Below are positions 1 to 7,297 of a DNA stretch of 64,000 nt, in pieces. The notes below the pieces were generated by a model that was not told the origin of the DNA, made no database searches, and saw only the letters and a list, made by a program, of their open reading frames with translations. A program made the translations under genes and the position numbers. The stretch lies in contig NZ_JAAGLY010000004.1 of assembly GCF_010548375.1 (NCBI RefSeq), forward strand, positions 310,001 to 374,000. The letters are read 5' to 3'. The stretch comes from Streptomyces sp. SID13726. Its GTDB lineage: Bacteria > Actinomycetota > Actinomycetes > Streptomycetales > Streptomycetaceae. Position 1 is the first letter of the stretch. The number at the start of each line of letters is the position of its first letter.

Positions 1-142
1 ACTGCGCGCCGAAGTCGACGACCAGGACGGTGTCGGGGGCGGCTGGGGTCGCTGATGACACGGGTTGCCTTCCGGCGGTGAGCGAGGTGGGTATGAGGCG
101 GAGTCTACCGGTGCCGAAAAGAAGCCGTGGCATACTGGCCCC

Positions 143-214
143 ATGCTCAAGACCGCGACCTTCCAGTTCACCTATGGCACCGGGCCCACCGGCTGCCATG
201 GTCGTGCCGCTTGA
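143..214 (+). CDS. Aromatic leader peptide (attenuator ORF), 23 aa
   Basis: A 23-codon ORF starts with ATG and includes the motif FQFTY, so three aromatic codons (Phe, Phe, Tyr) lie within five codons. It ends 21 bases before a strong intrinsic hairpin, which is followed by the chorismate mutase gene. This is the layout of a ribosome-mediated attenuator responding to Phe/Tyr charging. A -10-like catact (131-136) ends six bases before the ATG and there is no Shine-Dalgarno sequence, so the leader mRNA is probably leaderless, as described for Streptomyces trp leaders. The function is inferred from layout. Confidence 0.7.
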   Translation: MLKTATFQFTYGTGPTGCHGRAA

Positions 215-235
215 GCAACTGACAAGCGACTTCCC

Positions 236-268
236 AGGCGCCCCGGGCCGACAAGGTCCGGGGCGCCT
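236..268 (+). terminator. Attenuator terminator before chorismate mutase
   Basis: Perfect 11-bp GC stem (236-246 with 258-268), extended by three inner pairs around a gacaa loop, and followed by gtcgtttctt. It lies between the aromatic leader ORF and the chorismate mutase start, so it is positioned to stop transcription when the leader is translated without stalling. Confidence 0.8.
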
Positions 269-327
269 GTCGTTTCTTCCGGACCCTGCCGCTCCGGGGC
301 ACCCCACCCCACCCACAGGAGCCCTGC

Positions 328-582
328 GTGACCACCACACCGGAAGCGACCATCGCGGACGCCCGTGCCCGCATCGACACGATCGACGACCGGATCATCG
401 GTCTGATCCAGGAGCGGGCGGCGGTCTCGGCCGTCGTCCAGCAGACCCGGATCGCGTCCGGCGGCCGGCGGGTCCACCTCGCCCGTGAGATGGAGGTCCT
501 CGGCCGCTACCGCGAGGCGCTCGGCAAGCCGGGCACCTCGCTCGCCATGACGCTCCTCGAACTGTGCAGGGGTCGCATCTGA
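328..582 (+). CDS. Chorismate mutase (AroQ type, MtCM-like)
   Basis: Small all-alpha AroQ chorismate mutase of 84 aa, converting chorismate to prephenate for Phe and Tyr synthesis. The core helix has DARARIDTIDDRI, then RIASGGRRVH and the AREMEVLGRY helix, and the protein ends LLELCRGRI. This matches the cytosolic Mycobacterium tuberculosis enzyme Rv0948c (ASGG, SREM, LGRGR) better than E. coli PheA. The M. tuberculosis enzyme is weak alone and is activated by DAHP synthase; the same dependence here is inference. The GTG start is chosen because acaggag lies 6 bases upstream. Expression is probably set by the aromatic attenuator just upstream. Confidence 0.93.
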   Translation: MTTTPEATIADARARIDTIDDRIIGLIQERAAVSAVVQQTRIASGGRRVHLAREMEVLGRYREALGKPGTSLAMTLLELCRGRI

Positions 583-1075
583 GTTCGCACCCCGCCTCAC
601 CCGTACGGCGCGTGACCGCGGAGCGCACCGCTTCGTTGGTGGTGGTGTCCGTGCCAGCCAGGGGCGGGCCCGACAGAACCACGCGTGGCTCGCTGGAGCG
701 ATGAGGCGTACGGAACGTGCCGTGCGTCGTGGGACCTCGCTCCAGGAAGTGACCGGACGGCAGGGGACAGCAGCCCGGTCACCCAAGAGAACGGTCGGCT
801 CCGGGACGCCGGGGCCGGCCGGCGGGACAAGTAACGGCACAAGGCTGGGCCAAACGGTTGCGGTGGCCGCGTCCATCCAGCACGATGCCTAGAAAGCCCC
901 CAAGTCCCGCCGTAGACAACTGCATTCGAACTGCGATGCCGTACTGCCAAAGGTCCAGACCACCCGCGCGCCCTTTGTGCGCCGGGGCGCCGACCCAGGC
1001 ACACAGGCAAGCGGCGCAACCCCCCGGCGCCGCTCCCAGGCACCGGCGCTGCCCTGACGTCGGTGCTGACGAAAG
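583..1075. other. Intergenic stretch without a recognised gene
   Basis: No reading frame here shows a ribosome-binding site with convincing codon use. I looked for tRNA, RNase P RNA, tmRNA and common riboswitch signatures and found none. The stretch is less GC-rich around 880-960. A transcript ending at the hairpin at 1076-1107 is possible, so a small RNA cannot be excluded. Confidence 0.4.
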
Positions 1076-1107
1076 AAGGGCCCCGCGGTCCGTCCCGCGG
1101 GGCCCTT
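1076..1107. terminator. Bidirectional terminator between convergent genes
   Basis: Perfect 13-bp stem, aagggccccgcgg against its complement, with a six-base loop. It separates the chorismate mutase transcript (+) from the membrane-protein gene (-). Confidence 0.75.
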
Positions 1108-1193
1108 CGCATGTCGTCAGCCGAGGCCCTTTGCATGTCGCCAGCCGGGCCCTTCGCATGTTGTCAGCCGGGCCCTTCGCCTTCATGAGTCCG
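1101..1193 (+). repeat. 23-nt tandem repeat, about 3.5 copies
   Basis: Units begin at 1101, 1125, 1148 and 1171 with ggcccttcgc and continue with variants of atgtcgtcagccg. The first unit contains the 3' arm of the terminator at 1076-1107, so the duplications repeat that arm. Confidence 0.8.
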
Positions 1194-1213
1194 GCACTCC
1201 GCCGGATCCGGGT

Positions 1214-2317
1214 TCAGACCCGGGACACCGTCCCGCAGTCCTTGACGCGCCCGATGTCCTCGCTGCGGTCGTACGGGTCGGTCGTCGGGCCCGAGGGCGC
1301 CGGGTCCGTGGGCTCGGTCGAGGAGGAGAACTGCGGGTGCAGGAAGCCGTCGTAGACGTCGCAGGTGGTGTTGCCCGCGCTCTCGTCGTAGCGCAGGACC
1401 GAGAGCCTGCCCGGGGTGACCTGGTACTTGGCCGGGTCGGGGAGCTCGACGTCGAGGACGCGGCGGACGATGGTGCGGGTGACCTCGGTGGTGCCGTCGG
1501 TGCGGACGACCGGGTAGACGAAGGTGTAGTCGGCGTGCACGGCCACGGAGGCGTGCTTGCCCTCCGTGAAGGTCATCCGGCCGCGGATCTTGACGACGTC
1601 CCCGACCAGCCGGACCTCGGCGGGGTTGAAGCGGCTGAACATCGACAGCGGGTCGTGGTCCTTGTCCGGCTTGCGCAGTCCGGTCTTCAGGCGGTCGAGG
1701 ACGTCGCCCTGCTTGGGGTCGAGGAGGGCGAGCGCCGCGGTGGGCTGCTCGCCGCGCAGCGTGGCCGGGTTGAGGTTGGACTCGACCAGGAGCTTCCTGG
1801 TCAGCTTCAGGGTCTGCTCAACCTTCACCGCGGACTGGGCGCCCACGGCCTTCGCCTTCGGTACGACGATCCCGGCCTCGCCGTCGGCCCACTGCTTGGC
1901 CGGTGAGCCGGCGAACGGGTCGTCCAGCGTCGGGATGTCGGCGGACACGGCGGAGGGAGGGGCGGTCGGGGCGGTCGTCTCCTCGGGCAGCGGGGAGGCG
2001 GCGGACTCGGAGGTGCCGCCGCTGCCGAAGGGGTCGCCGGGTATCAGTGAGGGCTTCACCGCGACGACGGCCGCCACCACGGCGACCGCGACGGCGAGGA
2101 CGCCCCACACACCACGCCGGCTCTTCTTCTCCTGCCACGCGGGACCGGTGCGCCAGCCCTCGGGCAGTTCGCCGCGCGCTTCCTGCTGCCGCAGCCGCTC
2201 CGTCACCTCACGGGCGCGCGCGGACGGTTCCTTGGGGGCGGAGGCTCGGATGTCCCGTTCGGTGTCACGGGTGAACTGTTCCCAGACGTCGTCCGGGATC
2301 TTGGGGTCTTCAGACAC
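1214..2317 (-). CDS. Membrane-anchored hypothetical protein with extracytoplasmic domain
   Basis: A 367-aa protein of unknown function. An acidic and basic N-terminal segment (about residues 1-68, beginning SEDPKIPDDVWEQF) precedes one membrane span (about 70-87, WGVLAVAVAVVAAVVAVK). A Ser/Thr/Pro linker and an extracytoplasmic domain of about 230 residues follow. The last 40 residues hold two cysteines (TTCDVYDG and VKDCGTV) that could form a disulfide. The GTG start at 2317 is preferred over an upstream ATG because the extra residues look non-coding. It is divergent from the sortase substrate gene. The domain plan (cytoplasmic tail, one span, outer domain) resembles the nearby kinases without the kinase domain, but I see no proven relationship. 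Confidence 0.8.
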   Translation of the reverse strand: MSEDPKIPDDVWEQFTRDTERDIRASAPKEPSARAREVTERLRQQEARGELPEGWRTGPAWQEKKSRRGVWGVLAVAVAVVAAVVAVKPSLIPGDPFGSGGTSESAASPLPEETTAPTAPPSAVSADIPTLDDPFAGSPAKQWADGEAGIVVPKAKAVGAQSAVKVEQTLKLTRKLLVESNLNPATLRGEQPTAALALLDPKQGDVLDRLKTGLRKPDKDHDPLSMFSRFNPAEVRLVGDVVKIRGRMTFTEGKHASVAVHADYTFVYPVVRTDGTTEVTRTIVRRVLDVELPDPAKYQVTPGRLSVLRYDESAGNTTCDVYDGFLHPQFSSSTEPTDPAPSGPTTDPYDRSEDIGRVKDCGTVSRV

Positions 2318-2532
2318 GTCCGACAGTTCTAATCGCTGGGAAAGCCCGTTCACAAGAAGAACCCATGTGTGACTCAGCCCACATAAGAATTCTGTGAACG
2401 ACCGCACAACCATTCACAGTCGCCACGGATCAAACCTCACGTACCAAGGGCCCTCCCGCGCCCCACACGCGGAGGTTTTCCTCTGACGCGTGCTGCGGGA
2501 AAGCGCAGTACACCCGACTCACCGAGGTCTTC

Positions 2533-3561
2533 ATGAAGCTTCGTCGTGCACTGGCCGCCGCGGCCGCGACCGCCGCGATAGCGCCGCTGGCCCTGTTCGC
2601 AGCGCCCAGCGCCTTCGCGGACGAGTCGCCCTCGCCGTCCACGGCCGAGAGCACGCCCGCCGCGGACGACAACACCCCGAGCGCCCCCGCGAGCACCCCG
2701 GCGGACCCGGCGACGACCCCGGAGGCCCCGGCGAGCACCCCCGCCTCCAGCAGCCCCTCGACGGACACGTCGAGTTCGGCCTCCGCGTCCGCGAGCGCCT
2801 CCACGACCGCCTCCGGTTCGGCCTCCGCCAGCGCCTCCGCGAGCGAGAGCGGCCGGCCCATCGACGAGTGCCCGGTGGACGAGGACGGCAACCCGGTCGT
2901 CAACGACAGCGAGGTGCTGCACAGTTCGCTGACCGGTCTGCCGGAGACCGTCGTGGCGGGCAGCGGCTGGACGAACTTCAAGTTCAACGTCAGCAACTCC
3001 GGTGACGAGACGATCAAGAACATCACGCCCGTCGTCGGGGTCGCCGCGGTCGACTGGGACTTCGAGAAGGACTACAGCAGCCTGGTCACCGTGCAGGTCA
3101 AGCAGGGTGGCAAGTGGGTGGACATCGCCACCGACTTCGGTGAGGGCGGCGCGTTCAACACCTTCGCGCTCGACGCCGGCAAGTCGGTCAGCTACAGCCT
3201 GCGCGTGCAGGTCGACCGCGAAGTGCCGAGCGCGATCGGCCTCGCCGTCGGTCTCGCCCAGTACTCGGACGACAAGGGCTGCTGGTTCTCCGAGGACGAG
3301 AACTACGGCATCTACTACTTCGAGGTCCTGCCGGCCGGCTCCGACCCGGGCAAGCCGAACGACTCCAAGCCCCAGACCGGCGGCAAGAAGCCGATCTCGA
3401 ACGTCAACGACGTCGACGTGGACGGCCAGCTCGCCGAGACCGGCTCCAGCTCGGCCCTGCCGGTCCTCGGCCTGGTCGGCGGCTTCGCCGTCGTCGCCGG
3501 TACCGGTGTGGTCTTCGCGGTGAAGCGGCGCAAGGGCCTGGCGGCCGGCGCGCACGCCTGA
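2533..3561 (+). CDS. Sortase-anchored surface protein (LAETG)
   Basis: A 342-aa secreted wall protein. It has a Sec signal peptide (residues 1-29, cleavage near SAFA-DE) and an 80-residue Ser/Thr/Pro/Ala-rich stalk with repeated SxSAS-type units. A central domain with CPVDEDGN follows, and the C-terminal sorting signal is LAETG (300-304) plus a hydrophobic span and the positive tail KRRKG. LAxTG motifs are used by Streptomyces class E sortases, which also anchor long chaplins. The start is supported by gagg six bases before the ATG. No sortase gene is visible in this window. The central domain is not recognised, so the ligand or role is unknown. Confidence 0.9.
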   Translation: MKLRRALAAAAATAAIAPLALFAAPSAFADESPSPSTAESTPAADDNTPSAPASTPADPATTPEAPASTPASSSPSTDTSSSASASASASTTASGSASASASASESGRPIDECPVDEDGNPVVNDSEVLHSSLTGLPETVVAGSGWTNFKFNVSNSGDETIKNITPVVGVAAVDWDFEKDYSSLVTVQVKQGGKWVDIATDFGEGGAFNTFALDAGKSVSYSLRVQVDREVPSAIGLAVGLAQYSDDKGCWFSEDENYGIYYFEVLPAGSDPGKPNDSKPQTGGKKPISNVNDVDVDGQLAETGSSSALPVLGLVGGFAVVAGTGVVFAVKRRKGLAAGAHA

Positions 3562-3605
3562 GTCATCGGGCCGCAAAAGCCGTAATACAGCTTGACGCAA
3601 GAAAA

Positions 3606-3649
3606 CAGCGAAGGACCTGCGCTCGGAGGGGGGCGCAGGTCCTTCGCTG
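3606..3649. terminator. Strong terminator after sortase substrate gene
   Basis: Perfect 17-bp stem (3606-3622 with 3633-3649) and a ten-base loop, followed by tgtgtgt. It lies between the convergent sortase substrate (+) and GMC oxidoreductase (-) genes. Confidence 0.85.
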
Positions 3650-3657
3650 TTGTGTGT

Positions 3658-3737
3658 CCTACGGCCGTTGTCGCGCGCCTTGGTTCCACGACCGCTGTCG
3701 CGCGCCTTGGTCCTACGGCCGCTGTCGCGTGCCTTGT
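3658..3737 (+). repeat. 26-28-nt tandem repeat, three copies
   Basis: Three imperfect units at 3658, 3686 and 3712, each containing gccg(t/c)tgtcgcg(c/t)gccttg. The next base after the array opens the stop codon of the minus-strand oxidoreductase. No function is apparent. Confidence 0.75.
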
Positions 3738-3738
3738 C

Positions 3739-5517
3739 CTACGACTTCTTCGGCACCGCGGGCATCCCCAGGAACGGCAGCTTCAGCGCGCCGAAGGCCT
3801 CCGCCGGGACCGCCGGTGCCTCGGGCTCGACGGCGCCGAGCCGGACGTAGGCCTCGCCCTGGGCCGGACGCGGGTCCTGCTGGCCCTTGTTGGGCCAGTA
3901 CGACATCGCGCGCTCGGCCTGCGCGGTGATCGTGAGGGACGGGTTCACGCCGAGGTTGGCGGAGACCGCGGCGCCGTCCACGACCGAGATCCCGGGGTGG
4001 CCGTAGAGCCGGTGGTACGGGTCGATGACGCCGGTCTCGCGGGAGGCGCCGATGGGGCAGCCGCCGAGGAAGTGGGCGGTGAGCGGGGTGCCCATCAGCT
4101 CGCCGACGTTGGACCCGGCGAAGCCGTTGATATCGGCGGCGATGGCGGTCGCGCTCTCCGAAGCGGCCCTGATCTGCTTGGGGTTGGGGGCGCCGTGGCC
4201 CTGCCGTGCGGTGAGCAGGCCCTTGCCGACGCCGTCCGGTTTCAGGTACGTCGTCAGGGAGTTGTCGAGCGACTGCATGACCAGGCCGATGATGGTCTTC
4301 TCCGACCAACGCCGGTTGGAGAGGGAGCGCAGCACGAGCAGGGGGTGGCGGGCCGCGTTCGCCAGCCAGCCCATCACCCTCGACGAGCCTTCCGTGTACG
4401 GCACTTGGAGGATCGAGAGGCTGCCCATCGAGTTGGAGCCCTTGCCGTAGCGGACCGGCTCGATGTGGGTGTTCTCGTCCGGGTGGACGGACGAGGTGAT
4501 GGCGACCCCCCGGGTGAAGTCGACCTTCCGCTCGCCGGTCGCCTTGCGATAGCGGCGGTTGTCGGTCTGGGCGCCGACCAGGGCCTCGGAGTTGGTGCGG
4601 GTCAGCTCGCCCAGCTTCTCCGAGATGTACGGCAGTTGGCCGCCGGTCTTCATGCGGTGCAGCAGGGTCTGGGTGCCGTAGGTACCGGCGGCGATGACGA
4701 CCTGGCGGGCCTTGAAGGTGCGGCCCTTCGCCTTGCGGCGCTCGTCGGTGGGCAGGGTCGCGATCGCGTAGCCGCCCTGGGAGTCGTCGGTGACCGAGAC
4801 GACGGTGGTGAGGGGGTGGACGACCGCGCCCGCCTTCTCGGCGAGGTAGAGGTAGTTCTCGTTCAGGGTGTTCTTCGCGCCGTGCCTGCAGCCGGTCATG
4901 CACTCGCCGCACTCGGTGCAGGCCCTGCGGGCGGGGCCCGCGCCGCCGAAGTAGGGGTCCGGGGTCTCCTCGCCGGGCGCCGCCTTGCTCGTGCCCTCGG
5001 CGTCCTCGCCGTCGCCGAAGAACACGCCGACCGGCGCCATGTGGAAGGTGTCGCCGACGCCCATCCGCTCGGCGGCCGCCTTGAGGTGGACGTCGGAGGG
5101 GGTCATCGTCGGGTTGAGCCGTACGCCCAGCATGCGGCGGGCCTGGTCGTAGTACGGCGTCAACTCCTCCTGCCAGTCGGTGATGTCACGCCACTGGGGG
5201 TCCTCGAAGAAGGGCTTCGGGGGGACGTAGAGGGTGTTGGCGTAGTTCAGCGAGCCGCCGCCGACGCCGGCGCCCGCGAGGACCATGACGTTGCCGAGCA
5301 GGTGGATGCGCTGGATGCCGTACATGCCGAGCTTCGGGGCCCAGAGGTAGTTCTTCAGGTCCCAGGAGTTCCTGGGGAGGGTCTCGCGGGTGAAGCGGCG
5401 GCCGGCTTCCAGGACACCTACGCGGTAGCCCTTCTCGGTGAGGCGAAGGGCGGTGACGCTGCCTCCGAAGCCGGAGCCGACGACGATGACGTCGTAGTCG
5501 TAGGTGTCCTGGGGCAC
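3739..5517 (-). CDS. GMC oxidoreductase, cholesterol-oxidase-like
   Basis: A 592-aa FAD-dependent alcohol/sterol-type oxidoreductase. The Rossmann motif VIVVGSGFGGS (10-20) binds FAD. The SLNYANTLYVPP segment and the C-terminal VVDGAAVSANLGVNPSLT are typical of the cholesterol-oxidase branch of the GMC family. A four-cysteine run, CTECGECMTGC, sits in the substrate domain and is shared by many relatives; it could bind a metal or an Fe-S centre, but that is inference. The GTG start at 5517 has gaggag seven bases upstream. The gene lies 29 bases downstream of an aldehyde dehydrogenase gene on the same strand, so alcohol and aldehyde oxidation are probably co-expressed. The substrate is unknown. 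Confidence 0.88.
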   Translation of the reverse strand: MPQDTYDYDVIVVGSGFGGSVTALRLTEKGYRVGVLEAGRRFTRETLPRNSWDLKNYLWAPKLGMYGIQRIHLLGNVMVLAGAGVGGGSLNYANTLYVPPKPFFEDPQWRDITDWQEELTPYYDQARRMLGVRLNPTMTPSDVHLKAAAERMGVGDTFHMAPVGVFFGDGEDAEGTSKAAPGEETPDPYFGGAGPARRACTECGECMTGCRHGAKNTLNENYLYLAEKAGAVVHPLTTVVSVTDDSQGGYAIATLPTDERRKAKGRTFKARQVVIAAGTYGTQTLLHRMKTGGQLPYISEKLGELTRTNSEALVGAQTDNRRYRKATGERKVDFTRGVAITSSVHPDENTHIEPVRYGKGSNSMGSLSILQVPYTEGSSRVMGWLANAARHPLLVLRSLSNRRWSEKTIIGLVMQSLDNSLTTYLKPDGVGKGLLTARQGHGAPNPKQIRAASESATAIAADINGFAGSNVGELMGTPLTAHFLGGCPIGASRETGVIDPYHRLYGHPGISVVDGAAVSANLGVNPSLTITAQAERAMSYWPNKGQQDPRPAQGEAYVRLGAVEPEAPAVPAEAFGALKLPFLGMPAVPKKS

Positions 5518-5546
5518 GTGCTCTCCTCGTTGAGAACCGGGTGTTC

Positions 5547-7160
5547 CTACTTGAACCGGAAGGCCTTCATCAGCCGCAGGCTCCGGCTCATGAACTGCGC
5601 GTACTTCTCGTCGTCCATCCCCAGCGCGGGCGCCATCGGGAGCAGTCGCTGCTCGGCGACCGTCTGGGCCTCGGTGTACTTGAGGATGCCTTCGGAGCCG
5701 TGGCGGCGGCCGAGGCCGGAGTCCTTCATGCCGCCCATGGGGGACTGGACGCTGCCGTAGGCGGAGGCGTAGCCCTCGTTGACGTTGACCGTGCCGGCGC
5801 GGACCCGGGAGGCGACCTCGCGGCCCCGCTTGGCGTCCTTCGTCCAGACCGAGGAATTGAGGCCGTACGCCGTGGAGTTGGCCTCCTGGATCGCCTCCTC
5901 CTCGGTCTTGAAACGGTAGATCGAGACGACCGGGCCGAAGGTCTCCTCGGCGCACACGGCCATCGGCTCGGTGACGCCGTCGAGGATGGTCGGCTCGAAG
6001 AAGTAGGGGCCGATGTCCGGGCGGGCGACCCCGCCGGCGACGAGCCTGGCGCCCTTCTCGCAGGCCTCGTCGACGTGCCGGGTGACGGTCTCCAGCTGCC
6101 GCTCCCCCACCAGCGAGCCCATGTCGGCGCCGTAGGCGAGGGACTTGCCGAGCCGCATGGCCCTGGTGCGGGCGGCGAAGCGCTCCAGGAAGGCGTCCGC
6201 GATGGACTCGTGGACGTACAACCGCTCGATGGAGATGCAGAGTTGGCCGGCCGAGGAGAAGCAGGCGCGGACGGCACCGGCGGCGGCCTTCTCGATGTCG
6301 GCGTCCTCCAGGACCAGCATGGCGTTCTTGCCGCCGAGTTCGAGAGAGACCCCGACCAGCCGGGCGGCGGCACCCTGGGCGACCTCGCGGCCGGTGCGGG
6401 TGGAGCCGGTGAAGGAGACGTAGTCGGCGCGCTTGACGACCTCGGGGCCGACGGCCGGGCCGTCGCCGAGGACGACCTGGAAGACGTCGGCGGGAAGGCC
6501 CGCCTCGACCAGCAGGTCACGCGCCCACAGCGCGGTCAGGCAGGTCTCGGTGTCCGGCTTCATGACGACGGCGTTGCCCGCGACGAAGGCGGGGAGCGCG
6601 TCGCCGACGGACAGTTCGAGCGGGTAGTTCCAGGGGGCGATCTGGCCGACGACCCCGCGCGGGTGGCGCAGCTCGGTGACCCGGGTGAGGGTCGGCATGG
6701 CGCCCGCGTGCCGCTTCGGCTTCAGATAGGCGGGCGCCTTGCGGCCGTAGTGCCGGGCGGCGACCGCGACGGCCTGGACCTCCTCGTGAGCGTGCAGCCG
6801 GGCCTTGCCGGTCTCCAGCTGGATGAGGTCGAGGACCTCGGCCTGGCGCTCCAGGATCAGATCGTGGAAGCGCAGCAGGACGGCCGCGCGCTGCCGTACG
6901 GGAGTCTGCTCCCACACCGCCTGCGCCCTGCGGGCCGCCGCGAAGGCCTTCTCCACGTCCTCGGGCGTCGACTCGGGCAGGTCGGCCAGCTTGTCGCCGG
7001 TGAACGGCGTGTGGTTGGCGGTACGGCCGGAACCGGTCACGCCCTTGGTGAGCTGGGCGACCAGCTCCGGGGTGACCACGTCGGCGGCGGTACGGGCGCC
7101 CTCGGGGGCGGGGGCGAGAGGGTTCGTGCCGGTCTGGGCCGGGGCCTGCGCGTCCGTCAT
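5547..7160 (-). CDS. Succinate-semialdehyde dehydrogenase-type ALDH
   Basis: A 537-aa NAD(P)-dependent aldehyde dehydrogenase. Visible catalytic residues are Asn in APWNYP (178), Glu in LELGGKNA (274) and the nucleophilic Cys in SAGQLC (308). The sequence resembles the NADP-linked succinate-semialdehyde dehydrogenases of actinobacteria, but aldehyde substrate is hard to predict in this family. The ATG at 7160 is chosen because the ALDH domain begins soon after. No good Shine-Dalgarno is seen; taccct about ten bases upstream may be a -10 box of a near-leaderless transcript. It is first in a two-gene unit with the GMC oxidoreductase. Confidence 0.88.
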   Translation of the reverse strand: MTDAQAPAQTGTNPLAPAPEGARTAADVVTPELVAQLTKGVTGSGRTANHTPFTGDKLADLPESTPEDVEKAFAAARRAQAVWEQTPVRQRAAVLLRFHDLILERQAEVLDLIQLETGKARLHAHEEVQAVAVAARHYGRKAPAYLKPKRHAGAMPTLTRVTELRHPRGVVGQIAPWNYPLELSVGDALPAFVAGNAVVMKPDTETCLTALWARDLLVEAGLPADVFQVVLGDGPAVGPEVVKRADYVSFTGSTRTGREVAQGAAARLVGVSLELGGKNAMLVLEDADIEKAAAGAVRACFSSAGQLCISIERLYVHESIADAFLERFAARTRAMRLGKSLAYGADMGSLVGERQLETVTRHVDEACEKGARLVAGGVARPDIGPYFFEPTILDGVTEPMAVCAEETFGPVVSIYRFKTEEEAIQEANSTAYGLNSSVWTKDAKRGREVASRVRAGTVNVNEGYASAYGSVQSPMGGMKDSGLGRRHGSEGILKYTEAQTVAEQRLLPMAPALGMDDEKYAQFMSRSLRLMKAFRFK

Positions 7161-7297
7161 GAGCCGCAGGGTATTCGGGTGCGGGGCCTTTGGGTACCCG
7201 TCGGTAACGGGCATTCACGTCCCGCACCCACACTGCCAGTGATCGGTGGCAAAGAACCCGCTGATCAGGGCGTTGTACGGGGACGATCACCCCGGTC

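Noticed and set aside
920..950. tRNA-like attcgaac
   Set aside because: The flanking bases cannot form a T stem or acceptor stem.
583..1075. Possible RNase P RNA, tmRNA or riboswitch
   Set aside because: None of the conserved cores (RNase P P4, tmRNA acceptor, cobalamin, ydaO or c-di-GMP motifs) could be found on either strand.
30..1355. Long frames on both strands around the chorismate mutase gene
   Set aside because: They lack ribosome-binding sites and overlap the attenuator and the true gene; high GC keeps non-coding frames open.
3658..3737. Mobile element end
   Set aside because: No transposase, terminal inverted repeats or target duplication; only a short tandem repeat.
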